From: JACVRW01 sp963821275
GTDB taxonomy: Bacteria; Actinomycetota; Thermoleophilia; Solirubrobacterales; Thermoleophilaceae
DNA length: 64,000 bases
Reading direction: 5' to 3'
Assembly: GCA_963821275.1 (NCBI GenBank)
Contig: CAWGDF010000001.1
Location: 620,001 to 684,000, forward strand
In this document: positions 8,186 through 17,734 of the stretch, piece after piece
Position numbering within the stretch: position 1 is the first letter of the stretch
Layout of the letters: each line of letters opens with the position of its first letter
Translations under genes and position numbers: made by a program
The notes under the pieces: model-generated
The model's database searches: none
What the model saw: the letters and a program-made list of their open reading frames with translations, nothing else
What the model was told of the DNA's origin: nothing

Positions 8186-8920
8186 TTACTGCCGCGCTGG
8201 GCTCGTCGCCTCTACGGCGCTCAGGATCAGCCGCGTCGCGACATCCGGCTGCGACACGTACGACACGTGCGACGCCGCCACCTCTTCGATCCGCGAGTTC
8301 GCACGCTCGGCCATGAATCGCTGGGTCGCAGGCGGAATCGCCTTGTCCTCTGTGCCGAGCAGATACCACGACGGGATCGCCCTCCACGCCGGCGGGCCCG
8401 AGGGCGTGGCGCCCGCGGCACCGCCCCACGGCCGCTGTGCGGCCGCCATCACGTCGGCGGTCTCGGGGTCGACGTCGCCGGCAAACCCCTCGTGGAACCC
8501 CTCGCGATCGATGTAGAGGTCCACGCCGTCGCTCCCGTCCGGGTTCTTGAACGGCACCTCCCTGAGGAACGGCGGAAGCAGGCTGCCCTCCGACCCTTCG
8601 AAGAGCTGCTGGACGCTCTCGCCTTCGTCGGGCATCCACCCGTTGAGGTAGACGAGCGCCTTCACCTGCTCGTTCCCGGTAGCGGCGTTGGATATGACGG
8701 CGCCGCCGTAGGAGTGGGCGACGAGGACGATCGGCCCGGAGATGCTCCGCAGGAAGTCCGCGACGTAGGCGGCGTCTTGCGTCAGGTGACGGAGCGGGTT
8801 GGCGACTCCGATGGCCGCAAACCCGAGATCGTGCAGGGCGCGAATCACCGCGTCGAAGCCGGTCGCGTCGGCCCAGGCGCCGTGTACGAGAACGATCGTC
8901 GGCTTGCTTTCGTCGGTCAT
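8186..8920 (-). CDS. Alpha/beta hydrolase (EstC/RsbQ-like esterase)
   Basis: The product is 244 residues, starting at the ATG preceded by GAGGAGG at good spacing. The fold signatures are clear: TIVLVHGAWAD (oxyanion region, 8-18), nucleophile elbow AHSYGG with Ser70, acid region LLGTEDKAIPP (Asp192), and ASHVSYVSQP with His218. The full Ser-Asp-His triad is present, so an active hydrolase is likely. The family covers small-ester hydrolases and some C-C bond hydrolases, and the substrate is not predictable. It is a single gene, with no co-directional neighbour within 250 bp. Confidence 0.85.
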   Translation of the reverse strand: MTDESKPTIVLVHGAWADATGFDAVIRALHDLGFAAIGVANPLRHLTQDAAYVADFLRSISGPIVLVAHSYGGAVISNAATGNEQVKALVYLNGWMPDEGESVQQLFEGSEGSLLPPFLREVPFKNPDGSDGVDLYIDREGFHEGFAGDVDPETADVMAAAQRPWGGAAGATPSGPPAWRAIPSWYLLGTEDKAIPPATQRFMAERANSRIEEVAASHVSYVSQPDVATRLILSAVEATSPARQ

Positions 8921-9684
8921 GCGGGATACCTCCTCGGTCTGGCCGCGCCGGCGATCGCCGCCGGCCGGCGAGGGAATGCAGGGACTTGCGGTTGACCTCC
9001 CCGGCGTCGGTGACGCACATGACATGCGCGCCGCCGTCAAACTCGTCCGACACGAGCCGGCCGGCCGCATCGACACCGTACACCGGCTCCTGCGAGGTGG
9101 TCCGCGCGCACGGCGGCGCTCATGCCCAGAGTATGCCGGGCGGTCGCCCGTCCTCCCGGTGCCGCCCGGTCGCAGCCGACAGCGTTCGCCGTCGATCGTT
9201 CTTCTTCGGCGCCGTTGCCTGCCAGTCGCGGACGGCCCGCTCGTAAGTAGATCACTCCACTAGGGGCCACCGGGGGAGGGTGCGATGCACGTGCTCGCCG
9301 TCCGCCGGACTGTGTTTCTGATTCCGGTCCGCCGGTCGCCTGCAGATCCTGGAGGCTGCCGTTGCCCACTAGCCGTTGCCGGACGAGAGCCGCACGAGCA
9401 TTGACCTCGCGCCGCCGCCCGATTAGCCTCGTCCGAGGGCCGCGCAGCGGACTCAGGGCCGCTTGCGGCGGCGCCGATTTCATGTCGTGAACATCGGGAT
9501 GCTCCCTGACGACGAGCGACTCGGCCGCGCCGCCGAGTTCACGCAGGCCGTTGCGTGTACCCGCGAGCGCGCGACGGCCGGGTAGGCGGCCATCGAAGTT
9601 CCGCATTTCATCCACTTCGCGTCGGCGCCCTCGGCGCGCAAGGCGGTTGAGGACAAGCGGTGGTGGGGCCTGGGGGTCCTCTGC
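8921..9684. other. Intergenic with a decayed coding trace before the exporter
   Basis: No intact gene was seen. Between about 9480 and 9585 a + frame reads NIGMLPDDERLGRAAEF and TQAVACTRERATAG then stops. The DNA from about 9555 to 9684 is similar to the DNA just upstream of the second (broken) copy of the exporter near 35530-35661. It is therefore part of a duplicated block, perhaps the end of a lost upstream gene plus the promoter. Confidence 0.45.
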
Positions 9685-11127
9685 GTGGCGCTGTTCATAA
9701 GCACGATCGACATGACGATCGTCAACGTCGCGCTGCCGGATATGTCGAACGACCTCGACGCTGGCATCGGCGAGCTGCAGTGGGTGCTCGACGCGTTCCT
9801 CGTCTCGCTCGCCGGGTTGTTGCTCGCCGGCAGTGGGCTCGCAGATCGGTTCGGGCGGCGGCGGGTGTTCCTGTCGGGGTTGGTTGGCTTCGCCGCCGCG
9901 TCCGTGCTTACCGCCGCCTCGCAGACGGTGGGCGAGGTGATCGCCGCGCGGGTGCTCATGGGGGTGGCGGCCGCCTGCGTGCTGCCTCCGGCGCTGTCGC
10001 TCCTTGCAGTCCTCTTCCCGCCTGAGCTGCGGCCGAAGGCGGTGGGGATCTGGTCGGCGGTCGGGGGCCTCGGGCTCGCCCTCGGACCGGTTGTCGGCGG
10101 CGTGCTCGTCGACGTCGCGGGCTGGCGCTGGGTATTTCTCGTCAACGTCCCCTTCGTGCTGTTGGCCGCTCCGCTCGGGCTGCGCTGGCTGCCCGAGTCG
10201 CGCCGGCCCGGCGCACCGCCGCTCGACGTCCCCGGCGTGGCGCTCTCCACCGTCGCTCTGACCGGCATCGTGTTCGCGCTTATCGAGGGTGTCGACGCGG
10301 GCTGGACAAGCCCGACCGTGCTTTGCGCCGCGGCGGCGGGCACCGCTGCCGGCCTCGGGTTCTTCGCCGTCGAGCTCCGCCGCACGAATCCGCTGTTCGA
10401 CGTGCGTGTGCTTGTACGCCCGCGCGTGGCGGCGGGCGCGTTCGCCATCCTCGCCGCCTATATCGCATCGCTCGGGATGCTGTTCCTGCTTCCCCAGTAC
10501 GTGCAGTACGTCCAGGACGGCTCGGCGCTCGCCTCGGGCTTGGAGGTTGCCCCGTTTGGCCTCGGGCTCGGTGCGTTCGCGACGGTGGGCGGGCGGCTCG
10601 TGGCGCGATTCGGGCCGCGCGTCGTCCTGCTCGCGGGCCTGCTCACCGCGGCGGCCGGCTTCGTCCCCCTGCTGCTTATCTCCGGGGATAGCTCGCCCGC
10701 GCTCCTGGTGCTCGGCACGGGGATCGTGGGCTGCGGCCTGGGTCTCTCCGTCCCGCCGGCGACGGCGGTGATCATGAACGATCTCGGGGTCGAGAAGGCC
10801 GGCGATGGCGCCGCCGTGAACCAGCTCGCCAGGCAGGTCGGCGGCGCACTCGGTGTGGCGATCGTGGGCAGCGTGTTCGCCGCCATCTACGCCGCCGAGG
10901 TCGCGAACGACGGCGGGGTGCCCGCCGCAGCGAAGCAGTCAATCGAGGACACCACCGACGTCGCGAGCCGCCTCCACGGCGCGGCCCGTATCGACCTCCT
11001 CCACGACGCCGCCACGAGCTTCGACGTGGCGGCCCGCTGGGGCCTTGCCGTGTGCATGGCCACCCTGCTCCTCTCGGCGGCGGCCGCCGCCATCGGACTG
11101 ACGGGCCTGACTCCGGCCAAACGATGA
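9685..11127 (+). CDS. MFS drug exporter, DHA2 (14-TM) family
   Basis: The product is about 480 residues. It shows DHA2 motifs: the first helix with TIDMTIVNVALPDM, motif A GLADRFGRRRVF, LPPALSLLAVLFPPELRPKA, motif C GLALGPVVGGVLVD, and the late helix AGDGAAVNQLARQVGGALGV. Such proteins export cationic drugs or metabolites by proton antiport across the plasma membrane. The GTG chosen lies inside the first helix. The frame is open back to 9586, and residues DKRWWGLGVLC just upstream look like a normal N-terminus, yet no ATG, GTG or TTG exists there. The true start may be a CTG or ATC. A frameshifted paralogue lies at 35662-37003. Confidence 0.85.
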   Translation: MALFISTIDMTIVNVALPDMSNDLDAGIGELQWVLDAFLVSLAGLLLAGSGLADRFGRRRVFLSGLVGFAAASVLTAASQTVGEVIAARVLMGVAAACVLPPALSLLAVLFPPELRPKAVGIWSAVGGLGLALGPVVGGVLVDVAGWRWVFLVNVPFVLLAAPLGLRWLPESRRPGAPPLDVPGVALSTVALTGIVFALIEGVDAGWTSPTVLCAAAAGTAAGLGFFAVELRRTNPLFDVRVLVRPRVAAGAFAILAAYIASLGMLFLLPQYVQYVQDGSALASGLEVAPFGLGLGAFATVGGRLVARFGPRVVLLAGLLTAAAGFVPLLLISGDSSPALLVLGTGIVGCGLGLSVPPATAVIMNDLGVEKAGDGAAVNQLARQVGGALGVAIVGSVFAAIYAAEVANDGGVPAAAKQSIEDTTDVASRLHGAARIDLLHDAATSFDVAARWGLAVCMATLLLSAAAAAIGLTGLTPAKR

Positions 11128-11696
11128 GCCAATCCCGCCGTCACGTCGCGATCGCAACGCACGATAAGGAGGAGCCGGCGGCGGGTGGTGCTGCGACCGC
11201 ACGACCAAAGCGAGGTGCTAGACACGCCTTCTGCGGCCCGCCGTGTGCGCGCTCGAGACTCCTGCAAGCGGTGTCCAGGCGACGTGTCGTGGTCTGAGCG
11301 GCCCCGCCCGGGGAAAGTCCGCCCGCCGACTGGCGGACCGGCTCCCCCGAGAGGAGTGACGCAAGCCCCACCGATGTCCGGGAAGGGGCGACAACCGGGA
11401 CACGGCGCCACGCCCGCATGTCGCCTCGGCGGTCGGTGAGGGTGCCATGGCCGCCTTGCTGGTCCACTCCCACCTGGCCAAAGTGGACAGACGCATAGCG
11501 CCGGCCTGACGGTGGTGATCGTCCCCGCCGTGTTGCTGACGCCACCTACGGCCTGACCGTCAGCGGTGGTGCGGGTCCGCCTGCATTGCTGACACCAAGG
11601 CGCGGTGCACGTCGGCGAGAGGTCTGTGAAATGTCAGTTTGTGCTCTTCTTTGGCATGTCAGATCCGGTCGCGACGAGCCTAAGGAGAGGACTGCG
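11128..11696. other. Intergenic, no gene recognised
   Basis: This 569-bp region follows the exporter. I see no family-like frame on either strand. The end (AAGGAG at 11682-11687) is the ribosome site of the next gene. Confidence 0.5.
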
Positions 11697-12593
11697 ATGT
11701 CTGCCCACATAAAAGGGCGTTCCCGTAGCTTGGATGAGGCCTGCCGCCGGTCACGGCGGCGTGTCTGGCCGGCCCGAGCGTCACTGAAGTTCGCCGGGAT
11801 CGTGGTCGTCGTGGCCGCCGGGCTCTTCACGCTGGCACCCGCCGCCGGCGCCTTGCCGGCGGGTAGCGCCGTCGTGTTCACGCACTCGGCCAAGAGCGGT
11901 GAGCTGGGCGGCGGTCGGCTGACTTTGCACCGGGTGCGCCGCCGGGTCACCTGGGCCTCCAATGGCGGCCGCTCCGGGGTGGTCAGGGTCAAGAGAATGC
12001 ACAGCGTGCTGTTCTCGCCTGGGATCACGTCGGCCATTGGAACGCTGCACGTGGCGGGCCATCGCGGCGGTGACGAGCCGACGTTCAGGCTCAGTCGGCC
12101 GCGCTACAACGCCTCCCGCCGCATAGTGAGCTACAGGGCAAAGCCGCTCAACAACAAGCGTCTGCCCGGCCGTGGCGCGAGAAAGCCGCCCACGTTCGGC
12201 GCCGCGTCGCTGTCGCTCCTCGATGCACCCCAGGTCTCGCGCCCCTTGACCCAGACCTGCCAGACGACTGTCGCGAACGGTACCGGGAGCAACCTGCAGG
12301 TGACCAAGGCCGACCAGCAATCGTCTGACAGCTGGACAAACCAAGTGTCGGTCGGCACGACCGTCAAGCCCAGCGATTCAATCTCGTGGGCGTCGACTGG
12401 CGGCGGGCTGGACTGGGACCACTGCTTTACCGACATCAACCTGCAGGTCGGCGATACGACATTCGATGTCTACACCGTGAGGGGAGCCAACGGCTTTTCC
12501 ATCAACCGCTGCACGCCCAGCAACTCGAACTCACCGTTCTCCTGCCAGCAGACCACCCAGGGCCAAGCCGGGTGGACGATTACCGGGGGTTGA
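11697..12593 (+). CDS. Secreted protein of unknown family (GTLHVAGHRGGDE family)
   Basis: The product is 298 residues. The start is the ATG 9 nt after AAGGAGAGG. The N-terminus is basic followed by a hydrophobic stretch (LKFAGIVVVVAAGLFTLAPA, about residues 30-50) and an ALA-like cleavage region, so it should be exported. The middle has TFRLSRPRYNASRRIVSYRA and KPLNNKRLPGRGA, which recur in a fragment at 25894-26088. The C-terminal half is Ser/Thr/Asn-rich and beta-like, with four cysteines (CQTT, HCF, RCT, SCQQTT) that may form disulfides. I do not recognise a named domain. It could be a small secreted binding or lectin-like protein. Confidence 0.65.
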   Translation: MSAHIKGRSRSLDEACRRSRRRVWPARASLKFAGIVVVVAAGLFTLAPAAGALPAGSAVVFTHSAKSGELGGGRLTLHRVRRRVTWASNGGRSGVVRVKRMHSVLFSPGITSAIGTLHVAGHRGGDEPTFRLSRPRYNASRRIVSYRAKPLNNKRLPGRGARKPPTFGAASLSLLDAPQVSRPLTQTCQTTVANGTGSNLQVTKADQQSSDSWTNQVSVGTTVKPSDSISWASTGGGLDWDHCFTDINLQVGDTTFDVYTVRGANGFSINRCTPSNSNSPFSCQQTTQGQAGWTITGG

Positions 12594-12651
12594 TATGGGC
12601 GTCCTGTTTGAGGCGGGACGTCCAAGTGGCGCCTGATGGGCTGCCCGGCGA

Positions 12652-12772
12652 CCACTCAGCAGAGCGGCCTCCTGGGGACTTCAGGCCAGTTCGCCGCAAG
12701 ACGCTTCTCGGCGATTTGCAGGAATTTTGATGGAGCTCGCCGGACTCGAACCGGCGACCTCCTGGGTGCGAT
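12652..12772 (-). repeat. Copy B: tRNA-Ala 3'-half remnant plus flank (inverted repeat)
   Basis: On the minus strand this reads from the tRNA anticodon loop (ATCGCACCCAGG) through the T-arm GGTTCGAGTCC to the acceptor end GAGCTCCA. It then continues about 75 bp into sequence matching the downstream flank of tRNA-Ala(CGC). The 5' half of the tRNA is absent: upstream reads CCGCCCGA instead of AGAGCGCCTGG. A breakpoint in the anticodon loop is where many tyrosine recombinases cross over. It is not a functional tRNA. Confidence 0.8.
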
Positions 12773-13266
12773 TCGGGCGGGCGCCGTACTCGAAACATGT
12801 CAATCTGCAGGACTTTCGGCCAACACTCGCCGAATGCCGCCTGGCGAAAACGCCAGGGACTCGGCAGTCAATTCTCGGTCAACTTCATGTCCGAAGGCGC
12901 CGCTAGGACCAGACGACGAACAGCGCCGGCGAGGGGACCGCGGTGGACCCGATCGCCGGCGCGCCGCGCGCCGAGCGGGCGCGGATTGGCGACACGACCA
13001 CTAGATGCCGGCGGCGGAGCGCGCGCGACGTCCCACGGGTTTCGGTGGGTCAAAGCGCATGCGATCTGGGACGGGACCAGGCCTTTGCGGGGGCCCCAAC
13101 GGCTGCCCGCACCCGGGCGTTCCGCGTCTCCATGACCGCCCACGTCGGCGATGTTTGAATCGCCCACGCGGTGGGTAGAGACCCGCCGCCTGCCTGCGGG
13201 ACAAGGCGGGCGGTCGGGATGCGCGGGCAGCGAGCGGCCGGCCCTCGTAGCAACCTTGGGGAGGTT
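12773..13266. other. Intergenic, no gene recognised
   Basis: About 490 bp lie between the tRNA remnant and the aminopeptidase. There are GC-rich stem-forming stretches near 13183-13215 (CCGCC...GGCGGG) and no convincing protein frame. Confidence 0.45.
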
Positions 13267-14805
13267 ATGAGAGTGTCCAGGCGCAGCAGAGTTTCCATGC
13301 GTGGGGGCGTTTTGTGGCTGGCGACGGTGGTGCTGGCCCTGGCCATGGTGTCGGTCGTGCCGACGGCGTCGGCCGCGCCGGGCGATGTGGCCTCGAGCAA
13401 CGGGTTTCGCAAGGCCGTTGGGCTTGCTGGCATCCGCGAGCACCAGGCCGCCTGGCAGACGATCGCCAACGCCAACGAAGGCAACCGCGCCGCGGGAACC
13501 AGCGGCTATGACGCGTCGGCGGAGTATGTGGCCAGTCGGATGTCCGCGGCCGGCTATGACGTGAGCTTCCAGGAATTCACCTTCGGACGGTTCAGGGAAG
13601 CGGCGCCGCCGGAGCTGGAGCGCCTGACACCGACGGCGGAGACTTACGCCACGCCGGCGGACTTCCGGGCTTTCACCGGCGCGGGCGAGGCCTCTGGCGA
13701 AGTGGTTCCGATTGACGTGGTCATGCCGCCGACGGTCGCGTCGACGAGCGCCTGCGAGCTCGCCGACTTCACCGCGACAGCGGGCTGGAACGCCGGCGAC
13801 ATCGCGCTGATCCAGCGCGGCACGTGTCCGTACGTGCAGAAGGCGGCCAATGCTCAGGAGGCGGGCGCTGCCGGGCTGATCCTCTACAACGAGGGCAACA
13901 GCCCCGACCGGCTGGACGTGCCCGGGAACCTGCCGCTGGGCGCCGAAGGGATCCACATTCCCGGTGTGGGTACCTCCTTTGCTGTGGGGCAGGAGTTCTT
14001 CGATCTGTACCAGACCAACCCTCCCGGCTCGGTGACGGCAAGGGTGGTGACAAATCTGGTGGAGGATCGGATCCCGACCCGCAACGTGATTGCCGAGACC
14101 TCCGGCGGCGATCCCGGCCGCGTGGTCGTGGTCGGCGCCCACCTGGACAGCGTGCCCGCCGGACCCGGCATCAACGACAACGGAAGTGGGTCGGGCACGA
14201 TTCTGGAGATCGCCGAAGTGTTCGCGGCCCAGGACCGTGAACCGCGCAACAAGCTGCGGTTCATCTGGTTCGGCGCCGAGGAGCTCGGGCTGCTCGGCTC
14301 CGCGCACTACGTCGAGTCCCTGTCGGACGAAGAGAAGCAGAACATAGTCGGCATGCTGAACTTCGACATGCTCGGCTCGCCGAACTTCGTCCGCTTCGTG
14401 TACGACGGCGACGGCTCGGCCGGGCTACCCGGTGGCGCCGGCCCCGCGGGGTCGGACGAGATCGAGCAGATGTTCCTGGAGTACTTCGCCGCGCAAGGCT
14501 TGGTAACGGACCCGACCGCGTTTGACGGGCGATCGGACTACGGGCCGTTCATCGCCGACGGGATCCCGGCCGGCGGGCTGTTCAGCGGGGCGGAAGTTCC
14601 CAAGACCCAGGCGCAGGTCGACCGTTACGGCGGCTTGCTGGGAGCGCAGCTAGACCCGTGCTACCACGCCGCCTGCGACACGTTCGCGGGCACCGGCGAC
14701 GGCGCTGGAGCCACCGCTCCCGGCCATGCACTCGTGTCACTCGATCAGCTGTCTGACGCGGCAGCCCACGCGGTGCTCACGCTGTCCAAGACGAAGTCGT
14801 TCTAA
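13267..14805 (+). CDS. Secreted M28-family aminopeptidase with PA domain
   Basis: The product is 512 residues from the ATG 2 nt after GGGGAGG; a start ten codons later is possible. A signal peptide (VLWLATVVLALAMVSVVPT, ending ASA-AP) sends it out. A protease-associated insert spans about residues 140-255 (GDIALIQRGTCPYVQKAANA). The M28 catalytic core follows, with zinc/catalytic motifs VVGAHLDSV, GINDNGSGSG, FGAEELGLLGS, MLNFDMLGSP and the late His in PCYHAACD. This matches Streptomyces griseus-type aminopeptidases, which remove N-terminal residues from extracellular peptides. The metal ligands appear complete. It has no obvious operon partner. Confidence 0.9.
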   Translation: MRVSRRSRVSMRGGVLWLATVVLALAMVSVVPTASAAPGDVASSNGFRKAVGLAGIREHQAAWQTIANANEGNRAAGTSGYDASAEYVASRMSAAGYDVSFQEFTFGRFREAAPPELERLTPTAETYATPADFRAFTGAGEASGEVVPIDVVMPPTVASTSACELADFTATAGWNAGDIALIQRGTCPYVQKAANAQEAGAAGLILYNEGNSPDRLDVPGNLPLGAEGIHIPGVGTSFAVGQEFFDLYQTNPPGSVTARVVTNLVEDRIPTRNVIAETSGGDPGRVVVVGAHLDSVPAGPGINDNGSGSGTILEIAEVFAAQDREPRNKLRFIWFGAEELGLLGSAHYVESLSDEEKQNIVGMLNFDMLGSPNFVRFVYDGDGSAGLPGGAGPAGSDEIEQMFLEYFAAQGLVTDPTAFDGRSDYGPFIADGIPAGGLFSGAEVPKTQAQVDRYGGLLGAQLDPCYHAACDTFAGTGDGAGATAPGHALVSLDQLSDAAAHAVLTLSKTKSF

Positions 14806-15001
14806 ACCCATCGCGGACGGACCGGTCCCTCGGAATTCCCGGGGGCCGGTCGCCTCCCCGGGGGCGGCGTCGCTCACCAGCGGCGCATTCACGCGCCGGC
14901 ATGCCCCGCCGAGTGAATGCGACGGACGCCCGGACCAGAGCGGCCGACGTGGCTGTCATGGTCGCGGTAGTTCAACTGCACCCGGTCGCGCTCCGGGCAC
15001 G

Positions 15002-15300
15002 TCACCAGGCGGCGTGGTATTCGGCGGCTCGTGACTCGGTGGCCCGTTCGAGCCGCTGGGCGGTCGCAACGAGCCAGGTCTTGACGGTCGCGATCTCGTC
15101 CGAGCTCAGGTCCCGCTCGGTCTCCCGTCGGAGCGCTCGAATCGACGGTTGTGCGGCGTCGAGCCGCCGTTGGCCCTCGCTCGTCAGCGTCGCTTGGAGG
15201 ATTCGCCCATGCGTCGGATGCGGACGGCGCTCGATAAGGGACTCGCGTTCGAGCGTCGCCAGTATCGCGAGCAAAGCGAGCACCTCGGAGGGACGCGACG
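15002..15300 (-). pseudogene. MarR-family regulator missing its N-terminal part
   Basis: The frame reads RPSEVLALLAILATLERE, LIERRPHPTHGRILQATLTS, EGQRRLDAAQ and DEIATVKTWLVATAQRLE. These are the wing and C-terminal dimerisation helices of MarR proteins. The N-terminal helices and a start codon are not found; upstream sequence is unrelated. The remnant lies just after the LtrA gene on the same strand. Confidence 0.65.
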
Positions 15301-15378
15301 ACTTGCTCGTTTATCAACGAGCCGCGGAAGCACGGCCAGGCCTGCAGGAGACGCTCGCGCTGCCCGCGCAGCGCGCGG

Positions 15379-16495
15379 CTACCCCGATCTGACTGACACC
15401 TTGCGGTCCTCGCCAACCGTCTCGGCGATCGCCACCGCGACGAGCACGGCGGTCGAGGAGCGCGAGTGCTGCAAGTCCCAGGAGCCGCGAGCGAGGGACG
15501 CGCCCGAGCACGTCGCGCAGGAAGAGGGTCTGGGCGAGCAGGAACAGCGCCGGGCCGCCGAAGGCGAGGATCGTGAAGCCGACCGTCGGCTCGTCGTCGG
15601 GGTGGGCGATGGCGAGCTCGTCGCCAACAGCGATCCCGATCAGCGCGATCACGATCAACGTCAGCGTCCACTTGCCCTCCCAGCCGACGGCGCCGGCATC
15701 GTCGGCGGTCTCGACCGCTTCGAAGCCGAGCCCCTCGATGCGCTGGAAGTAGCACCACCAGAGCGCAACCGTCCCTGTGAAAGCGATCACCAGGGTGAGC
15801 AACCGCTCGAGCTCGAACGGCTCGTTCGTGAACGCGTTGCCCGTCACGAGCACGGTTTCGCCGAGCGCAATGATGAAGAAGAGACGGAAGCGCTCGATGA
15901 GGTGCCCGCCCGCGATCCCGGTGTGCGCGAGGTCGATGCGCCGGCCACGGCCCGGCAGCCAGTGCAGGGACGCCACGCCCGCGTAGGTGGCCGCCACCGC
16001 GAACCCCCAGAGGACGAGGCGGGCGTCGCCGCCAGCGATTGCTCCGGCGACCCACAGCACGCCGACGCCGAGCTCCCAGACGAGGTCGTTGACGAAGTGC
16101 CCCCCGAGCGCCCGGCCCCGCAGGGCGACGATGAGAAACGCCGTGCGCCCAACCTGCAGGAGCAGGTAACCGGCGACGAACAGCCACGCGCGGTCGCCGA
16201 AGGCATCGCCGATCGCGACGGACATGAGCAGGCTGGCGAACATCAGCCCGACGAGCAGCGCCCGCACCGGCAGCCGGTCCGGTTCGAGCCAGTTCGCCCC
16301 CCACGCGGTCATGTACCACGCGTAGACGACCGCCAGCGCCAGGATCACGGTCTCGGCGCCCGTCCGCAGATCGACGTGCTCGACCAAGTGGTGCGAGAGC
16401 TGCCCGATCGCGAAGACGTAGACGAGGTCGAAGAACAGCTCGAGCGGACTTACGACGCGCTCCGCGCCAGGTGCCCGCGGGACAGCGCTCCTCAT
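15379..16495 (-). CDS. ltrA: Low-temperature-requirement protein A (LtrA), C-terminal frameshift
   Basis: The ATG at 16495 opens MRSAVPRAP, then ERVVSPLELFFDLVYVFAIG, the LtrA signature. It is followed by about ten hydrophobic helices, including TAWGANWLEP, ERFRLFFIIALGETVLVTG and WWCYFQRIEG. LtrA is a polytopic membrane protein of unclear biochemical role. After LGLAALALL (about 15470) the main frame turns into Arg/Gly-rich sequence. A neighbouring frame continues hydrophobically (VLVAVAIAETVGEDRK) to a stop at 15379. A one-base indel near 15465 therefore probably separates the last helix from the rest, either a real mutation or an error. Confidence 0.75.
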
Positions 16496-16548
16496 CGCCG
16501 CGATCCTATTCGGCGCTGAACTCCCAGCCATCCACGATCGGAGGCACG

Positions 16549-16638
16549 ATGGCTACGGCAACCGCAGACCCCCTGAAGCCGAACGAGTACGTCTACGGCC
16601 TAGGGCCTCGCCCGTTCAGACCGCGCGCTCGTAAATGA
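16549..16638 (+). pseudogene. Short frame with ribosome site, probable 5' remnant of a lost gene
   Basis: ATG follows GGAGG by 4 nt and opens MATATADPLKPNEYVYGLG. It then runs into the complement of the end of the DHFR-like gene and stops after 29 codons. The good start signal with abrupt loss of sense suggests the N-terminus of a deleted gene. I do not recognise its family. Confidence 0.35.
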
Positions 16639-17188
16639 GCACCGCAACGCCATCGCCGACCACGTTTGATTCCTTGAGCCGCAGATTGCGCCGGTCGCGC
16701 TTCTCGTCGAAGACCTTCTTGCCCGTGCCGAGGATCACGGGAAAGACCATCAGGTTGATCTGGTCGACGAGGTCGCTTTCGATCAGCTCCTGGACCAGCC
16801 GGTGGCTGCCCGGCACCTGGAGCTCCCCGTCGAACTCCTCCTTGAGCTTGCTCACCTCGGCCGTCGCGTCGCCCCCATCGAGGACCGTCGTGTTGTTCCA
16901 ATCCGGGTCGTTGAGCGTTGTCGAGACGACGAACTTCGGCATCGAGTTGAACTTGTCGGCGAACTCGCCCTCACGCTCCGGCCAGGCGCCGGCGAAGCTC
17001 TCATAGGTGCGCCGGCCGATCAGCAGCGCGTCGGCCTGCCTCGTCTCATCCAGCTTGAACTGGTTCCCGTCGTCACCGCGGTCGAACTCGAAGGTCCAAC
17101 CGGGGTACTTGAAGTCCGGCTCGCCTCCCGGCGCCTCCATCACGCCGTCGAGCGACACGAACTCCGTCACGACGATCCTCGCTGCCAT
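16616..17188 (-). CDS. Dihydrofolate-reductase-like protein (RibD C-terminal fold)
   Basis: The product is 190 residues, with AAGGAG 8 nt before the ATG. Motifs are IVVTEFVSLDGVMEAPGGEP, ALLIGRRTYESFAGAWP, KFVVSTTLNDPDWNNTTVL, LQVPGSHRLVQELIESDLVDQ and LMVFPVILGTGKKVF. This is the RibD-C/YyaP-like reductase family, which has a DHFR fold and binds NADPH; substrates are mostly unknown. A second member lies at 28997-29647. Both are next to an ECF sigma gene, here divergent with a 546-bp gap that holds an SDR remnant. Confidence 0.85.
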   Translation of the reverse strand: MAARIVVTEFVSLDGVMEAPGGEPDFKYPGWTFEFDRGDDGNQFKLDETRQADALLIGRRTYESFAGAWPEREGEFADKFNSMPKFVVSTTLNDPDWNNTTVLDGGDATAEVSKLKEEFDGELQVPGSHRLVQELIESDLVDQINLMVFPVILGTGKKVFDEKRDRRNLRLKESNVVGDGVAVLIYERAV

Positions 17189-17459
17189 CAGCCGTCTCCT
17201 TTGCTGGGTCTGGTCTCGGTCGGTCGCGTGACCGCTGCAACAGCCGGTCTATCAGTTGTCGTTTGACGGGACCGGGGTCGACTTGCAAAGTCATCGCACG
17301 ATGGCCATGTCCGTCAAGCGCTGAGCTCGCGGGGTAGCGCCGACTGGGCCCTTGGGGGTGACACCGGCGGCCGGGCCGGTGCTGCCCCGCCGATCAGGCG
17401 AGCCGGCATCCGGCCGGGAACGGCCGTCAGTGTGACAATCACTCCCGAGCCCTGGCCGC

Positions 17460-17725
17460 TCATGTGCCGGGCTGCGCGGTCGCCGTGATGAAGTTGGAGC
17501 TGGTGTAAATAGCGTCAACCTGTGCCGTCTCGGCGACGCCGCCGGCAGCAACGATCTCCTTGGCGACAGCATCCACCTTCGCGACGTCACGTCCTGTCAG
17601 GAAAGCCTTGCCCCCTCGGCGTGCGAAAGCCAGGGCGACGGCGGCGGCGAGAGCGGAACGGCCGGTCCATTCCGGGACAAGCCGGTGTCCTTACCGGTGA
17701 TGACCGCGACAGGGCAAGCCGATGC
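17460..17725 (-). pseudogene. Short-chain dehydrogenase/reductase remnant
   Basis: On the minus strand one frame gives VAVITGKDTG, the start of an SDR Rossmann fold. After a frame change another gives AFARRGGKAFLTGRDVAKVD and AVAKEIVAAGGVAETAQVDA, then a short unrelated-looking end TSSNFITATAQPGT and stop. The catalytic Ser-Tyr-Lys region is deleted. The GC-rich remainder from 17189 to 17459 shows no gene. Confidence 0.65.
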
Positions 17726-17734
17726 GAGGAGCCC

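Noticed and set aside
12594..13266. Searched for an integrase or excisionase next to the tRNA remnant
   Set aside because: No frame on either strand shows tyrosine- or serine-recombinase motifs, so the mobile-element explanation stays unproven.
14840..14872. CCCGGG-rich palindromes after the M28 gene as terminator
   Set aside because: Several overlapping weak pairings are possible but none gives one convincing stem, and no T-run follows.
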